Shown: positions 1 through 10,484, counted from the first letter of the stretch. The stretch: DNA of 64,000 nt from Prorocentrum cordatum (GCA_963575745.1 CAUYUJ010003630.1:1-64000); one strand, 5' to 3'. Numbers and translations: made by a program. Notes: a model not told the origin generated them from the sequence alone.

Positions 1-540
1 GTATATATATTGGGTGCGGGGCCGTTACCGCGAACCCGAGGTGTTTGGTGGAGCTCCCGAAGGGGCCACGACACGTGCGAAGGGTGCGCCGAAATGGGTT
101 TGCAGGTGGAGCCCCCTTCGGGGCCGCGACGCGCGTGGGGGGCCGAAATTGCTGGAGGGCCTGGGCACCATCGATGGGGGCATCGGTGTGAAGGAGTGAA
201 CGCGTGGCGAGGAGGATTGGGTGGTCGGGGAAATACGGAAATGCCCACATCCGAATGCGTTTCGAGCATGGGGGGCTGCTATTACGCGGTGGATGCGCAC
301 GAAGGGTTAACGGCGCCATGATGCGCCCATGCATTGCGATCCGATTGAGTATGAAACGACCGACGGTTACGATGGGGCGCGGCGTTGGCAAGTCGATCGT
401 CAGCGAAAACTTCTGCGCGACATAATTCGCGCTGAAGCCCGCGATGGCGACGGCGTCGCGCAGGTGGGCTCACGCGCAGTCGACGGAACGCATGAACGAC
501 CCGCGCGCGACGGGGGCGGGGCGTGGGGGGGAACTTAAGG
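1..540. other. Non-coding stretch with one dispersed-repeat copy
   Basis: No recognisable gene. Bases about 41-100 match, in reverse complement, bases about 10485-10545, sharing TTTCGGCGCA and ACGTGTCGTGGCCC. They also match, in direct orientation, about 13828-13868. This is therefore one member of a dispersed repeat family. The overlapping ORFs on both strands share no domain I know and look like GC-rich chance frames. Confidence 0.5.
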
Positions 541-1195
541 GCAGCGGGACACGCCGCGACGCGAAACGACGCGAACCGACGCGAAGACGCGAAACGACGC
601 GAAGACGCGAAACGACGCGAAACGACGCGAAACGACGCGAAGACGCGAAACGACGTGAACGACGTGAAACGACGTGAAACGACGTGAACGACGCGAAACG
701 ACGTGAAACATCGCGAAGACGTGAAACGACGTGAAACGACGCGAAACGACGCGAAGACGCGAAACGACGCGAAGACGCGAAACGACGCGAAGACGCGAAA
801 CGACGTGAAACGACGCGAAACGACGTGAACCGACGACGTGAAACGACGTGAAACGACGTGAAACGACGTGAACGACGCGAAACGACGCGAAGACGTGAAA
901 CGACGCGAAGACGCGAAACGACGCGAAACGACGCGAAACGACGTGAAACGACGCGAAGACGTGAAACGACGCGAAGACGTGAAACGACGTGAAACGACGT
1001 GAAACGACGTGAACGACGCGAAACGACGTGAAGACGCGAAACGACGTGAAACGACGTGAACGACGTGAAACGACGTGAAACGACGTAAAACGACGCGAAG
1101 ACGCGAAACGACGTGAACGACGTGAAACGACGTGAACGACGTGAAACGACACGAAGACGTGAAACGACGTGAACGACATGACGCGACGCGCGACG
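541..1195. repeat. Minisatellite of GAAACGACGYG-type units
   Basis: About 650 bp of short tandem units, variants of GAAACGACGCG, GAAACGACGTG, GAAGACGCG and GAACGACGTG, mostly 8-11 bp long. Unit length and C/T content vary, so the array is degenerate. It keeps long ORFs open on the minus strand in three frames (Val-Ser-Arg-Arg-Phe-rich). This follows from a repeat lacking stops and is not evidence of a protein. Confidence 0.9.
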
Positions 1196-1235
1196 AACGA
1201 AGTGGCGGCGACGATGCGACACGCCGAGTGACTGC

Positions 1236-1455
1236 AGGCTGGCGCAAGCACCCCCGCGTTCTCTGGGGCGCGACCGACGCGCCGCCGTCACCGCTATCAC
1301 TTGCCGACGATGCACTTCGATCCCATGGCCCCGCTGCACTTAAATGCGGCAGCGGGGCCATGGGTTTCGAAATGCGTCGTCAGCAAATGGCGCGGCGACG
1401 GCGGCGACGGCACGCCGCCCCCCCCAAAGAACGCGTGGGCGCTCCCCAGCCCAGT
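1236..1455. repeat. Foldback (long imperfect inverted repeat)
   Basis: The core is a perfect 16-bp inverted repeat at 1322-1337 and 1349-1364 (CCCATGGCCCCGCTGC and its complement) with an 11-nt spacer. Similarity continues outward for about 100 bp per arm with scattered mismatches. For example, the TGCACTTCGAT side pairs with TTCGAAATGCG, and CCCGCGTTCTCTGGGG pairs with CCCCAAAGAACGCG. It may be a non-autonomous foldback element. No flanking target duplication was identified. Confidence 0.7.
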
Positions 1456-1780
1456 GTGCCCAGTAATGAGTGTAGTTGTGTAGAAAAAAAGCGGCGTCCC
1501 CTGCGTGTCCGCCAGCCAGCAGCCGCAAGCTGCACTCCACGTTGCCCGCGTAGGCTTGCTGGGCAGGCGCGGGGGAAGGCCAGGAGGTGGCGGGGGCGCA
1601 GGCAGGGGGGAGCAGAGGGAGTAGGGGGAGTATGGGGGGGGAGGATAATAGACGGAGTGGCGCGATGCGAGAGTAGAGGGGGTAGGGCGAACGCGAGATC
1701 AGAGAGAGAGAGAGAGGGTAGGGGAGGCACGAGGGAGCAGAGGGAGCAGAGAGGGGGAGAGCGCGGGTGAGAGAGATACA
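1456..1780. other. GA-rich non-coding stretch
   Basis: No gene recognised. The part from about 1600 is G/A-rich with a (GA)n run near 1700-1718 and GGGAGCAGA repeats near 1733-1760. Confidence 0.5.
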
Positions 1781-2560
1781 CTTATGAATGTGAATATTTG
1801 TACATGTGTACATGCCATATACACGTGCGCAGGGACGTACAAGTGCGTGCTTAGATACGAACGTCTACTTACTATATACGTGTGCACGCATGTGTACATA
1901 TACTTCGTGCGTGTATGTATGGGTGCATGTGTGTACGTATGCACACACGAGTGTAGCTTGTATGACTGCGCATATGTATGCGTGCACGTATGCATGTGCG
2001 CATGTATGCGTTCATGTACATGAGCATGCGTGCACGCATGGACGTGCACGTATATGCTTGCATATCTGTGTGCATGTATGTGTTTCTGCATGTGTATATG
2101 TACCCGTACTTAGTGCATATGCATGCACGTGTGTGCAGAGCTTATACGTATGCATGTTTGTGTGCACACACCTAGTCTCGTCGTGGTCGTCGCCGTCGTC
2201 TCGTCGTCGTCGTCGCCGTCGTCGCCGTCGCCGCCGTCGTCGTCGTCGCCCTGGCCGCGGCATGCAGACGGGTCGCCGTATGTGCACGTGTGTACGTATG
2301 CATGTACATGAACACGTGTCTACGCATGGATATGTACGTCTATGCGTGCGTGTATGTGTGCATGTCTGTGTGTCTGCTAAGGTTTGTGTGTACTGCATGC
2401 ATGTGTGTGCACAGCTTTATACGTATGTATGCTTGTGTGCACACAGCTAGTGCATGCATGCGTATATAGTTCGTGTGACTGCACCTAGACAAGTGGATCC
2501 AGGTGTAGCATTTGCAGACGTCGGCGTCTGTGTATACACGTTTACATACATATTAATTTT
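1780..2560. repeat. Alternating purine-pyrimidine tract (TG/CA, TACG, ATGC)
   Basis: Almost 800 bp dominated by strict R-Y alternation such as TGTACATGTGTACATGC and GTATGCATGTGTGTGC, interrupted at 2172-2265 by CGT/CGCCGT triplets. Such tracts can adopt left-handed Z-DNA. Cys/His/Tyr-rich frames here are artefacts of the alternation. Similar shorter tracts occur near 3885-3965, 4565-4640, 7315-7400, 9780-9945 and 10255-10350. Confidence 0.85.
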
Positions 2561-2589
2561 AAACACTGTGCTCCACATACCAAGGCATA

Positions 2590-2860
2590 TTCGCAGCGCA
2601 ACGCATTCGACACCTCGACCCAAACAATCACCAGGGCAGCGATGCAGATGATGCCCGCACCGCCCCTGATCTCACTCGAAACATCGAACTCCGCATACGA
2701 AGGAACACGTGTAGCGCAACGCATTTGGCACCATCCACGGTCCAAACATTCGCCAGGGTTGTGATGCAACGCATTCGGCACCACCCTCGATCCGAATATT
2801 CGCACATGAAATCTCTAGCCAGAGCTGCTGCCCGCACCACCCCCCACGTCACTCTAACTC
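2590..2860. repeat. Degenerate repeats with GCAACGCATTYGRCACC core
   Basis: The phrase GCAACGCATT followed by YGRCACC recurs near 2597, 2719 and 2766, each time followed by variants of CGATCCAAACATTCGCCAGGG. Flanks also repeat (CTGCCCGCACC near 2655 and 2830). It is a degenerate tandem family with no gene evident. Confidence 0.6.
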
Positions 2861-2953
2861 GATACAGCTGCTCGTCCAGGTTAAGGCGGGGTCTGCAAAC
2901 ACTTCGAACCCGCTTGATCGTAAAGAGGCTGAGCACAACCCCATCTCCAACGC

Positions 2954-3106
2954 ATGATTGTCGAACCTCCAATACATCAATGTCGACTCTTCATACAGCA
3001 GCACATGACTGTCGAATCTCCTACACATGAGTGTCGAACTTTCATACACCAGCACATGACTGTCGAATCTCCAATACATGAGCGTCGAACCGTTATACAC
3101 CAGACC
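2954..3106. repeat. Three tandem 51-bp units
   Basis: Units begin at 2954, 3005 and 3056 with ATGAYTGTCGAAYCTCC and end in CATACACCAGCAC. The period of 51 bp is 17 codons, so the plus-strand frame reads three 17-residue repeats starting MIVEPP, MTVESP, MTVESP. The frame then continues without known similarity for about 550 bp. I treat this as a repeat rather than a proven gene. Confidence 0.75.
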
Positions 3107-3880
3107 GCCCTCACATTGGACAAAGAAGCATCACAAGTGACGCGTTCCCACACTCACGTCAGCCCTGCTCTGTCACTCAAATTCCCTCCCCGCTCCTCCA
3201 TCCCTGTGCCCCTCCTTTCCCTCCTCCCCCTCATTTTCACTCCGTGCCACCCCCCCTCTAACAAGTGTGGTGCCCATATAGACGCCCTCCTCATCCGAGC
3301 CCCGTGCATCCAAACGCTGCCTCGCATGGCGCACGAACTCAGCTCTCATTTCTTCCACGCTGAACCGAGAAGGGTGACGGGCGCGCGCCGCCACGTGCAA
3401 GAGTGCCGTTCTATACACAAGCCGCCCCTTCGATCGACATCGCATTCGAATCCTGGAGCTCGCATTCGAATCCTGACACTCGAACCCTGGAACTCGCGAC
3501 ATCATGTCCAGGACACCGTGCGCCACCTGCGCACAGGTGGCGCACGCGCGCACGCTAACATCTCCAGCACTCGCGAACACAGCTATAGCTGTGTTCCATC
3601 TGCACAAGAGGGCCCTCCCCGCCCCCCCGAGTGCGCGGGCAGCGTGCCGCTGTAAATACCCAGCGCGCGGGCCGAAGGTAGTAACTCATCCTGGCCCTCG
3701 ATCGTCTCCCCTTCAAGAGGAGAGGATGCCAACGTTCACTGGATGATTCCAGCTACAGAGGGGGAGCTGGAAGGGCGCAATGAACAAGCAGAACTACATG
3801 AGTGATGCGGCCTGTGGGATTACCAGATCACCCTTTAAATATCTCGCCAAATACAGGAACAGCCGCTCGCAAGCCATCCG
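3107..3880. other. Unassigned stretch
   Basis: Pyrimidine-rich at 3170-3260. A short tandem CTGGAGCTCGCATTCGAATC-type repeat lies near 3440-3490. The plus-strand frame from 2954 stays open to 3655 but has no recognisable domain. Nothing else identified. Confidence 0.4.
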
Positions 3881-4132
3881 TGTTCATGTGTAGGTGTGTC
3901 TATGTGTAGGCGTATGTCTGCGCCGATGTATGCATGTGTAGGTTTACGTCTACGTAAATGCATGTAAGAGCAAGGAGGCTTCTATATTTGAGGGTTGCGC
4001 GTGCGGTATGCGAACGATGTGTTGCATGCATCCCTGCGCCGTGATTGCCAAGGGGGTAAGCAATGCAACGAGTTTAGGATAGCGCGCGTGCAATATCGAC
4101 TCTCAAAGCTGGGTGCGCGCAACCTCCATGGA

Positions 4133-4258
4133 GACGACGACGACGACGACGACGGCCCACAGGCCAGTTCAACCGAACAGTTCTTACATCCCACCTCCGA
4201 CGACGACGACGGCGACGAGGCCGCGACGGCGACAACGACGGCGACGACGACGACGATC

Positions 4259-4293
<35 letters not shown>

Positions 4294-4340
4294 AGACGCC
4301 GACGACGACGACAAACGACGGCGACGACGACGACGCAAAT
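4133..4340. repeat. ACG/GAC triplet repeat
   Basis: Nearly uninterrupted (ACG)n/(GAC)n with a 40-bp break near 4155-4195. It encodes poly-Asp, poly-Thr or poly-Arg depending on frame. Read as a microsatellite. Confidence 0.9.
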
Positions 4341-4834
4341 CGATCGATGCCGACTCCCCGTCCCTGCATGCCCGCCCCGTGGGGGACCGTCGCCATCACA
4401 TGTTTGCGATCATCTCATCGCGGAGCTTCTTGAGCGCCTGCTTACCCGCGATGCCCTCGCGGACGACCGTCGCCATGACCTCCTGGCGGGCGAGGTTGGG
4501 AGGACGACACAGACAGAGAGAGGGGGGAGGGAGAGAGATGCAGACCAGCTTGGACGTGTAACTGCACTCACGTACGTACGTGTATACGTATACATGCATA
4601 TGTGTATATATATATACATATATATATGTGCGTGTATGCAGGTTAATGCATATGTCGAGGTATGTCCCCATTCAAATTCCCAGTTGCCCCTTGTATTTCA
4701 TAGTGGCAGATCAGCAAAATAAGCGCATTCAGCTGCCAAGCGTGCAATTCGAGCTTGCAGCCCACTCTCTCGCAATGTCGCTGCTATCTCCTCGGAGGGG
4801 GAGCACGCGGAGGAGAGGAGGAGAGACACCACCA

Positions 4835-6260
4835 TCACGTATATGAACAGAGATGCCAATGCCACCCCCAGAGAGAGCGCAGGGTGGCGCCCTGCATGAG
4901 CGCCTCGCTGCGCTGCTTTGCCTCGTCCTCGGTCGCGACGGCGTGCTCTTTCATCCACAGCGCATCGGACACCTGAATCCTCTGGGTCCAGGTCCCACCA
5001 TCGCCGCCTCCGATGATCTTGAACTTGAGGCTCGAGATCTTCTCCGACTCCCGACGCGCAAGCTTCACGAAGAACCAGAGCCCACCATCCGAAGTCTTGC
5101 TCCGAAACGCACCCTGGAGCAGCTTCGGGGCCCCCGCCTCCTCGGGCTCCTCCGCAGCCTCCTTGGCCCCCTCAGCCTCGCCCTCGCCGACCCGCGTCGC
5201 GGGGCCCTCCTCGCCGCCGACCTGCGTCGCGGGAGCCTCCTCGAAGTCGACCTGCGTCGCGGGGGCCTCCTCGGCGCCGTCGGCCTGCGTCGCGGGAGCC
5301 TCCTCGCCGTCGACCTGCGTCGCGGGGGCCTCCTCTTCGCCGTCTGGGGCAGCCTCGTCATCGTCGATGTGGATCGTCACATCGCCACCGTCCTCGCCGC
5401 CCGCAGGGTCGGGCGCCTCCTGCTCCTCCTCGCTCTCCTCTCCCTCGCCGTCGGCGTCGCCTTCAGCCTCCTCCCCATGATCGCCCTCGCAGCCCCCGTC
5501 GGCGTCGGATGGGCCTGGGCCCAAGTCCTCCTCCTCCGCCTCGAGGGCGGCCGACCGCTCCTGATCGGCCTCTGGCTCCTCGGCCTCTGGCCCCTCGGCC
5601 TCTGGCTGTCGGCCTCTGGCCCCTCGACCTGTGGCTCCTCGGCCTCTGGCTCCTCGGCCCTGGGCGCTGCGGCTGGCCTCTTCTGCGCGGCAGCCAGCGG
5701 CGCCGCCGCGGGCCTCTTCTTGACAGCAGGGCTGCCCGTCGTAGCCGCCGCAGCGCTGCCAGCCTTGGCGGTCGCAGGGCTGCCCGTCATCGCCTTGGGC
5801 GCCGCAGCGCTGCCAGCCTTGGCAGTCGCAGGGCTGCCCGTCATCGCAGCAGGGCTGCCCGTCATCGCCTTCGTCGCCGCAGCGCTGCCAGCCTTGGCAG
5901 CCGCAGGGCTGCCCACAGGCGCGGCCGGTCCTCTAGTTCGTTTGCCCTTTTTGCCTTTCTTCTCCTTCTTGATTTTGCTCTTTTTGACTTCCTTGGATTC
6001 CGAGCCGATCATCGATTTAGTAAAAAAATGCCCCTCATCCTGGCCATCTTGAGGCCCGCCTGTGCCACTGATCCTGATGGCTGGCCATTGTCGACTACGT
6101 TCCTTTTTCCAGCGAGGCGCTGGCGGGCTGTCCTCATCATTCTCTTCATCGACCTGTGGACTCCCATTCCGATGTATGCCCATCCCGCTCTGCTGATGCT
6201 GCTCCTCCGTGCATCGATCAATCTCCTCCACGTCCTCCCCCTCCTCCTCCTCCTCCTCCT
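4835..6260 (-). CDS. Unknown nuclear-type low-complexity protein, 3' part (frame change inside)
   Basis: Minus-strand coding tract ending at the stop at 4835. From about 6240 to 5600 one frame reads an acidic and basic region, then a basic KKSKIKKEKKGKKGK patch. This is followed by three imperfect TGSPA-x-AKAGSAAA repeats and KRPAAAP motifs of the kind common in dinoflagellate nuclear proteins. In the EEPEA repeats near 5600-5620 the coherent reading moves to another frame. That frame continues through five EEAPATQVD-like repeats into an ordered C-terminal block (GLWFFVKLARRESEKIS and TWTQRIQVSDALWMKEH). The C-terminal block is the best domain candidate, but I do not recognise it. The frame change could be an indel within the repeat, a short intron or a base-calling error. 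The upstream boundary is uncertain because the frame runs into GAG repeats. Confidence 0.55.
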
Positions 6261-6395
6261 CCTCCTCCTCCTCCTCTCTCCTCCTCCTCCTCCTCCCCCC
6301 TCCCCCCCCCCCTCCCCCCCCCCTCCTCATCATCATCAGCAGCATCATCATCGCCACCATCATCGCCATCACCCCCACCATATACTGCCTACCTC
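6235..6395. repeat. CTC and CAT triplet repeats
   Basis: Runs of (CTC)n, then C-rich sequence, then (ATC)n. They lie just upstream (minus-strand sense) of the coding tract ending at 4835, so they may be intronic. Confidence 0.85.
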
Positions 6396-6442
6396 CAGCT
6401 GTTCGTCTTTCGAGTAGCAGAACGCAGAATACCATGGCTGGC

Positions 6443-6490
6443 ATATGATAGCGAGTGCGAGGCCTATAGGTCTCGCGCTCGCTATCATAT
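6443..6490. repeat. 48-bp near-perfect palindrome without spacer
   Basis: The left half begins ATATGATAGCGAG and the right half ends CTCGCTATCATAT. Over the 24 pairs, 22 are complementary. The centre is CCTATAGG. It is the cleanest spacerless palindrome seen in the window and sits upstream, in minus-strand sense, of the low-complexity gene. Confidence 0.85.
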
Positions 6491-6569
6491 CCCTCCCCGA
6501 TCTCACAGCACTCCGAATGCTGGTAAGCAGTCAACGCCCGGACTCATCAACCCCGCAGCTCATGTGAGG

Positions 6570-6676
6570 GAGGGAAGAGTGGGGGGGGGGGAGGAGGAAG
6601 GCGGGGGAGGAGAGACAGGACGGGGGGGGGATCGGAGGGGAGGGACGGGGGGGATCAGGGTGAAATGATGGGGGAT

Positions 6677-6710
<34 letters not shown>

Positions 6711-6955
6711 GAGGGAGAGGAGTAGGAGGAGGAGGAGGAGGACGAGGATGAGGAGGAGGAGGAGGCGGAGGAGGAGGAGGAGGAGGAGGATGGAGGAGGA
6801 TGGAGGAGGATGGAGGAGGATGGAGGAGGATGGAGGAGGATGAGGGGGAGACGGAGGAGGATGATGGGGAGACGGAGGAGGATGATGGGGAGGTGAGGGG
6901 AGGATGAGGATGGAGGAGGATGAGGGGGAGACGAGGGCGGGCAGAGTGAGGATAT
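6570..6955. repeat. GGA/GGAT microsatellite, intron-like
   Basis: GGA runs, then GGAGGATGGAGGAT units, adjoining the exon-like segment at 6960-7124. On the minus strand it is a C/T tract downstream of that exon, the place expected for intron sequence. Confidence 0.85.
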
Positions 6956-6959
6956 GGCG

Positions 6960-7124
6960 GGCGAGGACGCTGAGGAGTGCATCATCCCCCCTGCCATCCA
7001 GGACCTTGGCCCCGATGCCACTGGCGTTCTCTTGCTCGACCTTCTCGCGCAAACAGGTAAAATGGCTCTCACAGTCGTGGTCGCTGTCAACCTCCATCGC
7101 GCGCAGCTGGGCCGACTCGCACTC
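6960..7124 (-). CDS. Exon-like segment, unknown protein
   Basis: On the minus strand a pyrimidine-containing tract ends TTCGCAG at 7125-7131 and is followed by G. This matches the AG|G acceptor preference reported for dinoflagellate introns. The downstream frame reads ECESAQLRAMEVDSDHD, then CESHFTCLREKVEQEN and ASGIGAKVLDGRGDDALL. This is balanced, non-repetitive composition between GA- and CT-rich flanks. The 3' limit is uncertain. I do not recognise the protein. It may belong with the other minus-strand segments between 4835 and 9579. Confidence 0.4.
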
Positions 7125-7144
7125 CTGCGAAGTGCAACGTAGCA

Positions 7145-7290
7145 AAAGCGCAGCATGCAGCGCAACAGACTGCAACACTGCAGACGGCACCACAGCATAC
7201 TGCAACATGCATCACAGCAGCATGCACCAGGCAGCACATCACATGGCAACACAGCAAGCTGCAGAACGCATCGCTGCAAGTCGCATTTCA
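7145..7290. repeat. Degenerate GCAACACRGCA repeats
   Basis: Roughly 10-bp units related to GCAACACAGCA and GCAGCATGCA, in the presumed intron upstream (minus sense) of the exon-like segment at 6960-7124. Confidence 0.65.
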
Positions 7291-7484
7291 TTCACGCATG
7301 CCTGTATCTACAACCGACGCATGCGCACACATATCTATATATATGCACATATATATATACATACATACACCCATGCATACAAACATGCGCGCGTGTGCCT
7401 ACCATGTCGTACTCGTTCCTCCTCCCCCTCGCCCTCCTGCTCATCACCCCCATCACCCTCCGTTCCTTCCTCCTCCCCCTTACC

Positions 7485-7797
7485 CTCCTCCAGGTTATAC
7501 GCGGGGTTCACGTCAGAGGGGATGCCCGCTGCGTCGCAGGCTTCGTCGAACTTGAGGGCGAATATCTCAATGTCCGCCGCGTCTAGCCTATCCAACAAGT
7601 CGAGGGCGTCGCCCACCTCTTGGGCGCACGTTGGATATGCTAACGAGGCGGGCATGGAGATCAATGGCCTCGATCGGGTGACCCGAGGAGGAGGGAGGGG
7701 GGGGGGGGACAAAGAGGAATGAGGCGACGTCCTCGCCGCAGCCCTTCTTGAAGGCCACCTGCCAGTGCTTGAAGATTTTCCTGGTGGACCTGCTCTG
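7485..7797 (-). CDS. Exon-like pair, unknown protein
   Basis: Two coherent minus-strand segments in different frames are separated by a C-rich, CTC-containing gap. The first, about 7797-7705, follows a CAG at the exon edge and reads STRKIFKHWQVAFKKG then CGEDVASFLF. The second, about 7640-7485, reads QEVGDALDLLDRLDAAD, then IEIFALKFDEACDAAG, then IPSDVNPAYNLEE, and ends at a plausible GG|GTAAGG donor. The amphipathic, non-repetitive composition argues for real coding sequence. The family is not recognised. Confidence 0.45.
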
Positions 7798-7849
7798 CAC
7801 GTACCTAGCGGGACAGGGCGGGCAACGCTATCGAAGCTACCGATGGCAC

Positions 7850-8105
7850 TACCTCTTCCTCCTCCTCCTCCTCCTCCTCCCTCCTCTTCTTCTTCATTAC
7901 TCTCCTCCTTCTCCTCATCCTCCTCCTCCTCATCCTGCCCCTCCTCCTCCTCCTCGTCCTCCTCCTCCTTCTCCCCCTCCTCCTCATGGTCCGTGCCAGC
8001 TTCTGCGCCCACACTGTGAGTCTTCCTGCCTCCTTCTCCTCCCTTTTCCTACTCCTCCTTCTCCCTCCATCTCCTCCTTCTCCTCCTCGGCCTGGTGGTC
8101 GTGCC
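7850..8105. repeat. CTC-rich microsatellite, intron-like
   Basis: Interrupted (CTC)n with CTT, TTC and CAT variants. Acidic poly-Glu ORFs on the minus strand are produced by the repeat. Confidence 0.85.
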
Positions 8106-8236
8106 GTTGCCAGAGGGCCCCCTGCCCCACCCCACCCTGCCGTTCCCCCCTCCGTTACCTGCTCTCTATTTCCCCCATTGTTCCCTCTACCCCGCATTCC
8201 CTCGAGGCCCCATCCCCGTGCCGTTCAGGAGGTCAC

Positions 8237-8331
8237 CGCATGCCAGCGATCACGCTCTTGGTCGGCGCCCTGTGGTGTTTGTTCTTGAAGGTCTCGATGT
8301 ATGTGCTCTCGAATGCTGCCGACCAGCCAGC
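8237..8331 (-). CDS. Exon-like segment, possibly terminal
   Basis: Minus-strand reading: acceptor TCCGCAG|G, then AGWSAAFESTYIETFKNK and HHRAPTKSVIAGMR. Directly after this comes GGTGACC, which could be a GT donor. Read through, the same bases give CGG TGA, a stop, so the segment could end the gene. The composition is protein-like and the flanks are intron-like. Function unknown. Confidence 0.45.
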
Positions 8332-8339
8332 CTGCGGAC

Positions 8340-8560
8340 AAGACGCGTCAAGAGGAGTGCGAACTTACTCCACTACAAATCAAGATGAGTGCAAACCTTA
8401 TTCAAGCCACGCCAAGATGAGTGCGAACCTAATTCAGTATACGAATGCGAACCGAAGTCAAGACAACTCAAGATGAACGCGAATCGATTTCAAGATGCAT
8501 GCGACCTGCGGGGCTCAAGACGAATGCGAACCTGATTCAAGATACGTCGCAGATACCCTC
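8340..8560. repeat. Tandem repeats of TCAAGATGAGTGCGAACCT type
   Basis: About seven degenerate units of roughly 27-36 bp containing AAGATGAGTGCGAACCT and ATTCAAG. It directly precedes (minus sense) the exon-like segment at 8237-8331. Confidence 0.75.
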
Positions 8561-8734
8561 ACCATTGCATCATGACAACCACACGTTACCCCACGACGAA
8601 ACAAATGCACACGAGACAGGGTCAGGACAAGCGCAGCCTCCATCGTACTTTGACTGTACCGCAGTCCTCTGCCAAGGATCTGCAGCTCTTCGCATAGAGG
8701 TGCCCACTCCTCCCATCCCAAGCCCATTGTCAAC

Positions 8735-9255
8735 GCTGTGTGCGCTCATCCTCATCGAGTTCCTCATCCTCACCCTCATCCTCCTTATCCTCAGCATCCT
8801 CCTGATCCACTTCCTCCTGATCCTCCTCACCCTCCTCAGCAGCATCCTCTTTGTCACCACCCTTTTCCTCCTGATCATCCTCTTCATGCTCCTCATCCTC
8901 CTCGCCCTCCTCCTCTCAAACATGCTTATCCTGCATACCGTGTCACCGAGTCCTCCTGCGCCGTGGGATCTCCTCCTCCATCATCATCATCATCCTCATC
9001 CTGGCCATCCTGATCAGCATCCTGCTCATCATCATCATCATCATCATCACACTCATCATCATAAGAATCATCATCACGAGCATCATCATCACCCCCTTCA
9101 TCAGCACGTCCCTCCTCCTCTCCATTCTCCTCCTCTTACTCATCATCCTTTTGCACTTCCACACGCGCCTCCTGCATTTCCTTCACCGCTTCCTTCTCCG
9201 CCAGATTCGGATCTCAATCAGCCCCATCCTCATCCCCATCCTCATCCTAGTCATC
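8735..9255. repeat. CTC/ATC microsatellite, intron-like
   Basis: Half a kilobase of CTCATCCTCCTCATC-type repeats, shifting to ATC runs at 8980-9095. Frames give poly-His, poly-Leu/Ile or Arg/Met-rich peptides. All appear to be repeat shadows. Confidence 0.85.
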
Positions 9256-9579
9256 CCACGCAGAGCTCCCGCCTGTTCCTTAATCATATTCACGTTGGGC
9301 CTGCTGCAATACTGGATGTTGTACTTGCTGAAATCGGGGATCTCGAAGCCTCCCGCCATCCGCGCTGCCATCCTCATCGCCCTGCGCCCCCATCTCCTCT
9401 GCATCCTTGTCCTCCTCCTCCTCGCCCTTGGCCTTCTCCTTCTCGCTGACACCCCTCATCTCCTTCATCATCCTCCGTTTCCTACTCTTCAGCCTCTTCA
9501 TCCTCCCTTTACCCCGCCCGCCGAGGATCGTCGGCGCAGCGGTATTCATGGCGCTCAGCAGGGCCTGCCCCTGCCCCAT
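9256..9579 (-). CDS. Exon-like 5' segment, basic then acidic protein
   Basis: An ATG at 9579 opens a minus-strand frame reading MGQGQALLSAMNTAAPTILG, then a basic KGRMKRLKSRKRRMMK patch, then an acidic stretch (KGEEEEDKDAEEMGAQGDED). Near 9355 the coherent reading moves frame to GGFEIPDFSKYNIQYC and SRPNVNMIKEQAGALRG. The basic patch resembles a nuclear-localisation signal. The jump may be an indel or a non-canonical short intron. Could be the first exon of the minus-strand gene, but linkage to the other pieces is inference. Confidence 0.45.
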
Positions 9580-9779
9580 ATTTTGATGGAGGGGGGCCAA
9601 AGAGGAGCAGAAGTGGCAGCAGGGGAAGGCGACGAGGACGAGCAGAAGGCCGGGGGGGGATAGAGATGAAGAGCGGGAGCAACACTTTGACGGAAGATAA
9701 TCATAGGGCACGCTCGCGCACGCTATGATATAACGGGGCAAGCCCGCCTTGGAACCGCATATGTGTGGGACAACGCGTA

Positions 9780-9945
9780 TGTGTATACATATTTACATAT
9801 ATATATATATATATAGATCATGCTGGTGTGCGAGTGTGTGTGTGTGCGTGTGTTTGTGCGTGTTTGTGTGTGTGTGTGTGAGTGTGTGTGTGTGAGTGTG
9901 CGTGTGTGTGCGTGCGCGCGCGCGCGTGTGTGCGTGGAGCTCAGG
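9780..9945. repeat. (TA)n and (TG)n dinucleotide tract
   Basis: ATATAC/TATATA run at about 9785-9815, then (TG)n with CG interruptions to 9940. Strictly alternating, so a potential Z-DNA segment. Confidence 0.9.
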
Positions 9946-10059
9946 GCGAGAGCGGCAGAAATAACAAGCACGAGCCCCCTGCCGTCCTGGCTCAGCAACG
10001 TGAAGCCCACCGCCGCCGCGGGGCGCATCCCCATCGCCATGATCTGGCCGCGCGCGGCC

Positions 10060-10105
10060 CGCGCGGGCCTGGAGCCCGCGGCGCGGGCCTGGAGCCCGCG
10101 GCACG
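10060..10105. repeat. Tandem GC hairpins (GCGGGCCTGGAGCCCGC)
   Basis: Two adjacent 19-bp units, each with a GCGGGC/GCCCGC stem around a 5-nt CTGGA loop. Confidence 0.7.
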
Positions 10106-10484
10106 CGCAAGCTGAGGCAGCAGAGGTGGAGGAGGTGAAGGGCGGATCCAGGCGGGGGCATTGACCCCCGCCCTCACGGATCCGAGGGGGGTCACTCTTT
10201 CCTGTTCCCACCTGACACGAAAGTCGAACAATTAATCAGGGGGGCATCGCAGGATGATTATACACGCATAATGATATATACATACACACACACATATATA
10301 TACATATATATATACATATATGTGTTCACACGTTGTGTATACACAAAATACGTACGTTTATCAGTCGGACGTCGTCCGCAGCTGCGGACCGCAGACCCCC
10401 ATGGCTGCGCACGCATGGCGGCGCCGCACCCATGGCACGCCCCTCACACGGCCCCTGTGGTTGCGTTCGCGTGGCGGAACCGCA

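Noticed and set aside
282-1361. Long minus-strand ORFs rich in Val-Ser-Arg-Arg-Phe
   Set aside because: They come from the stop-free 8-11-bp minisatellite and are open in three frames with similar peptides.
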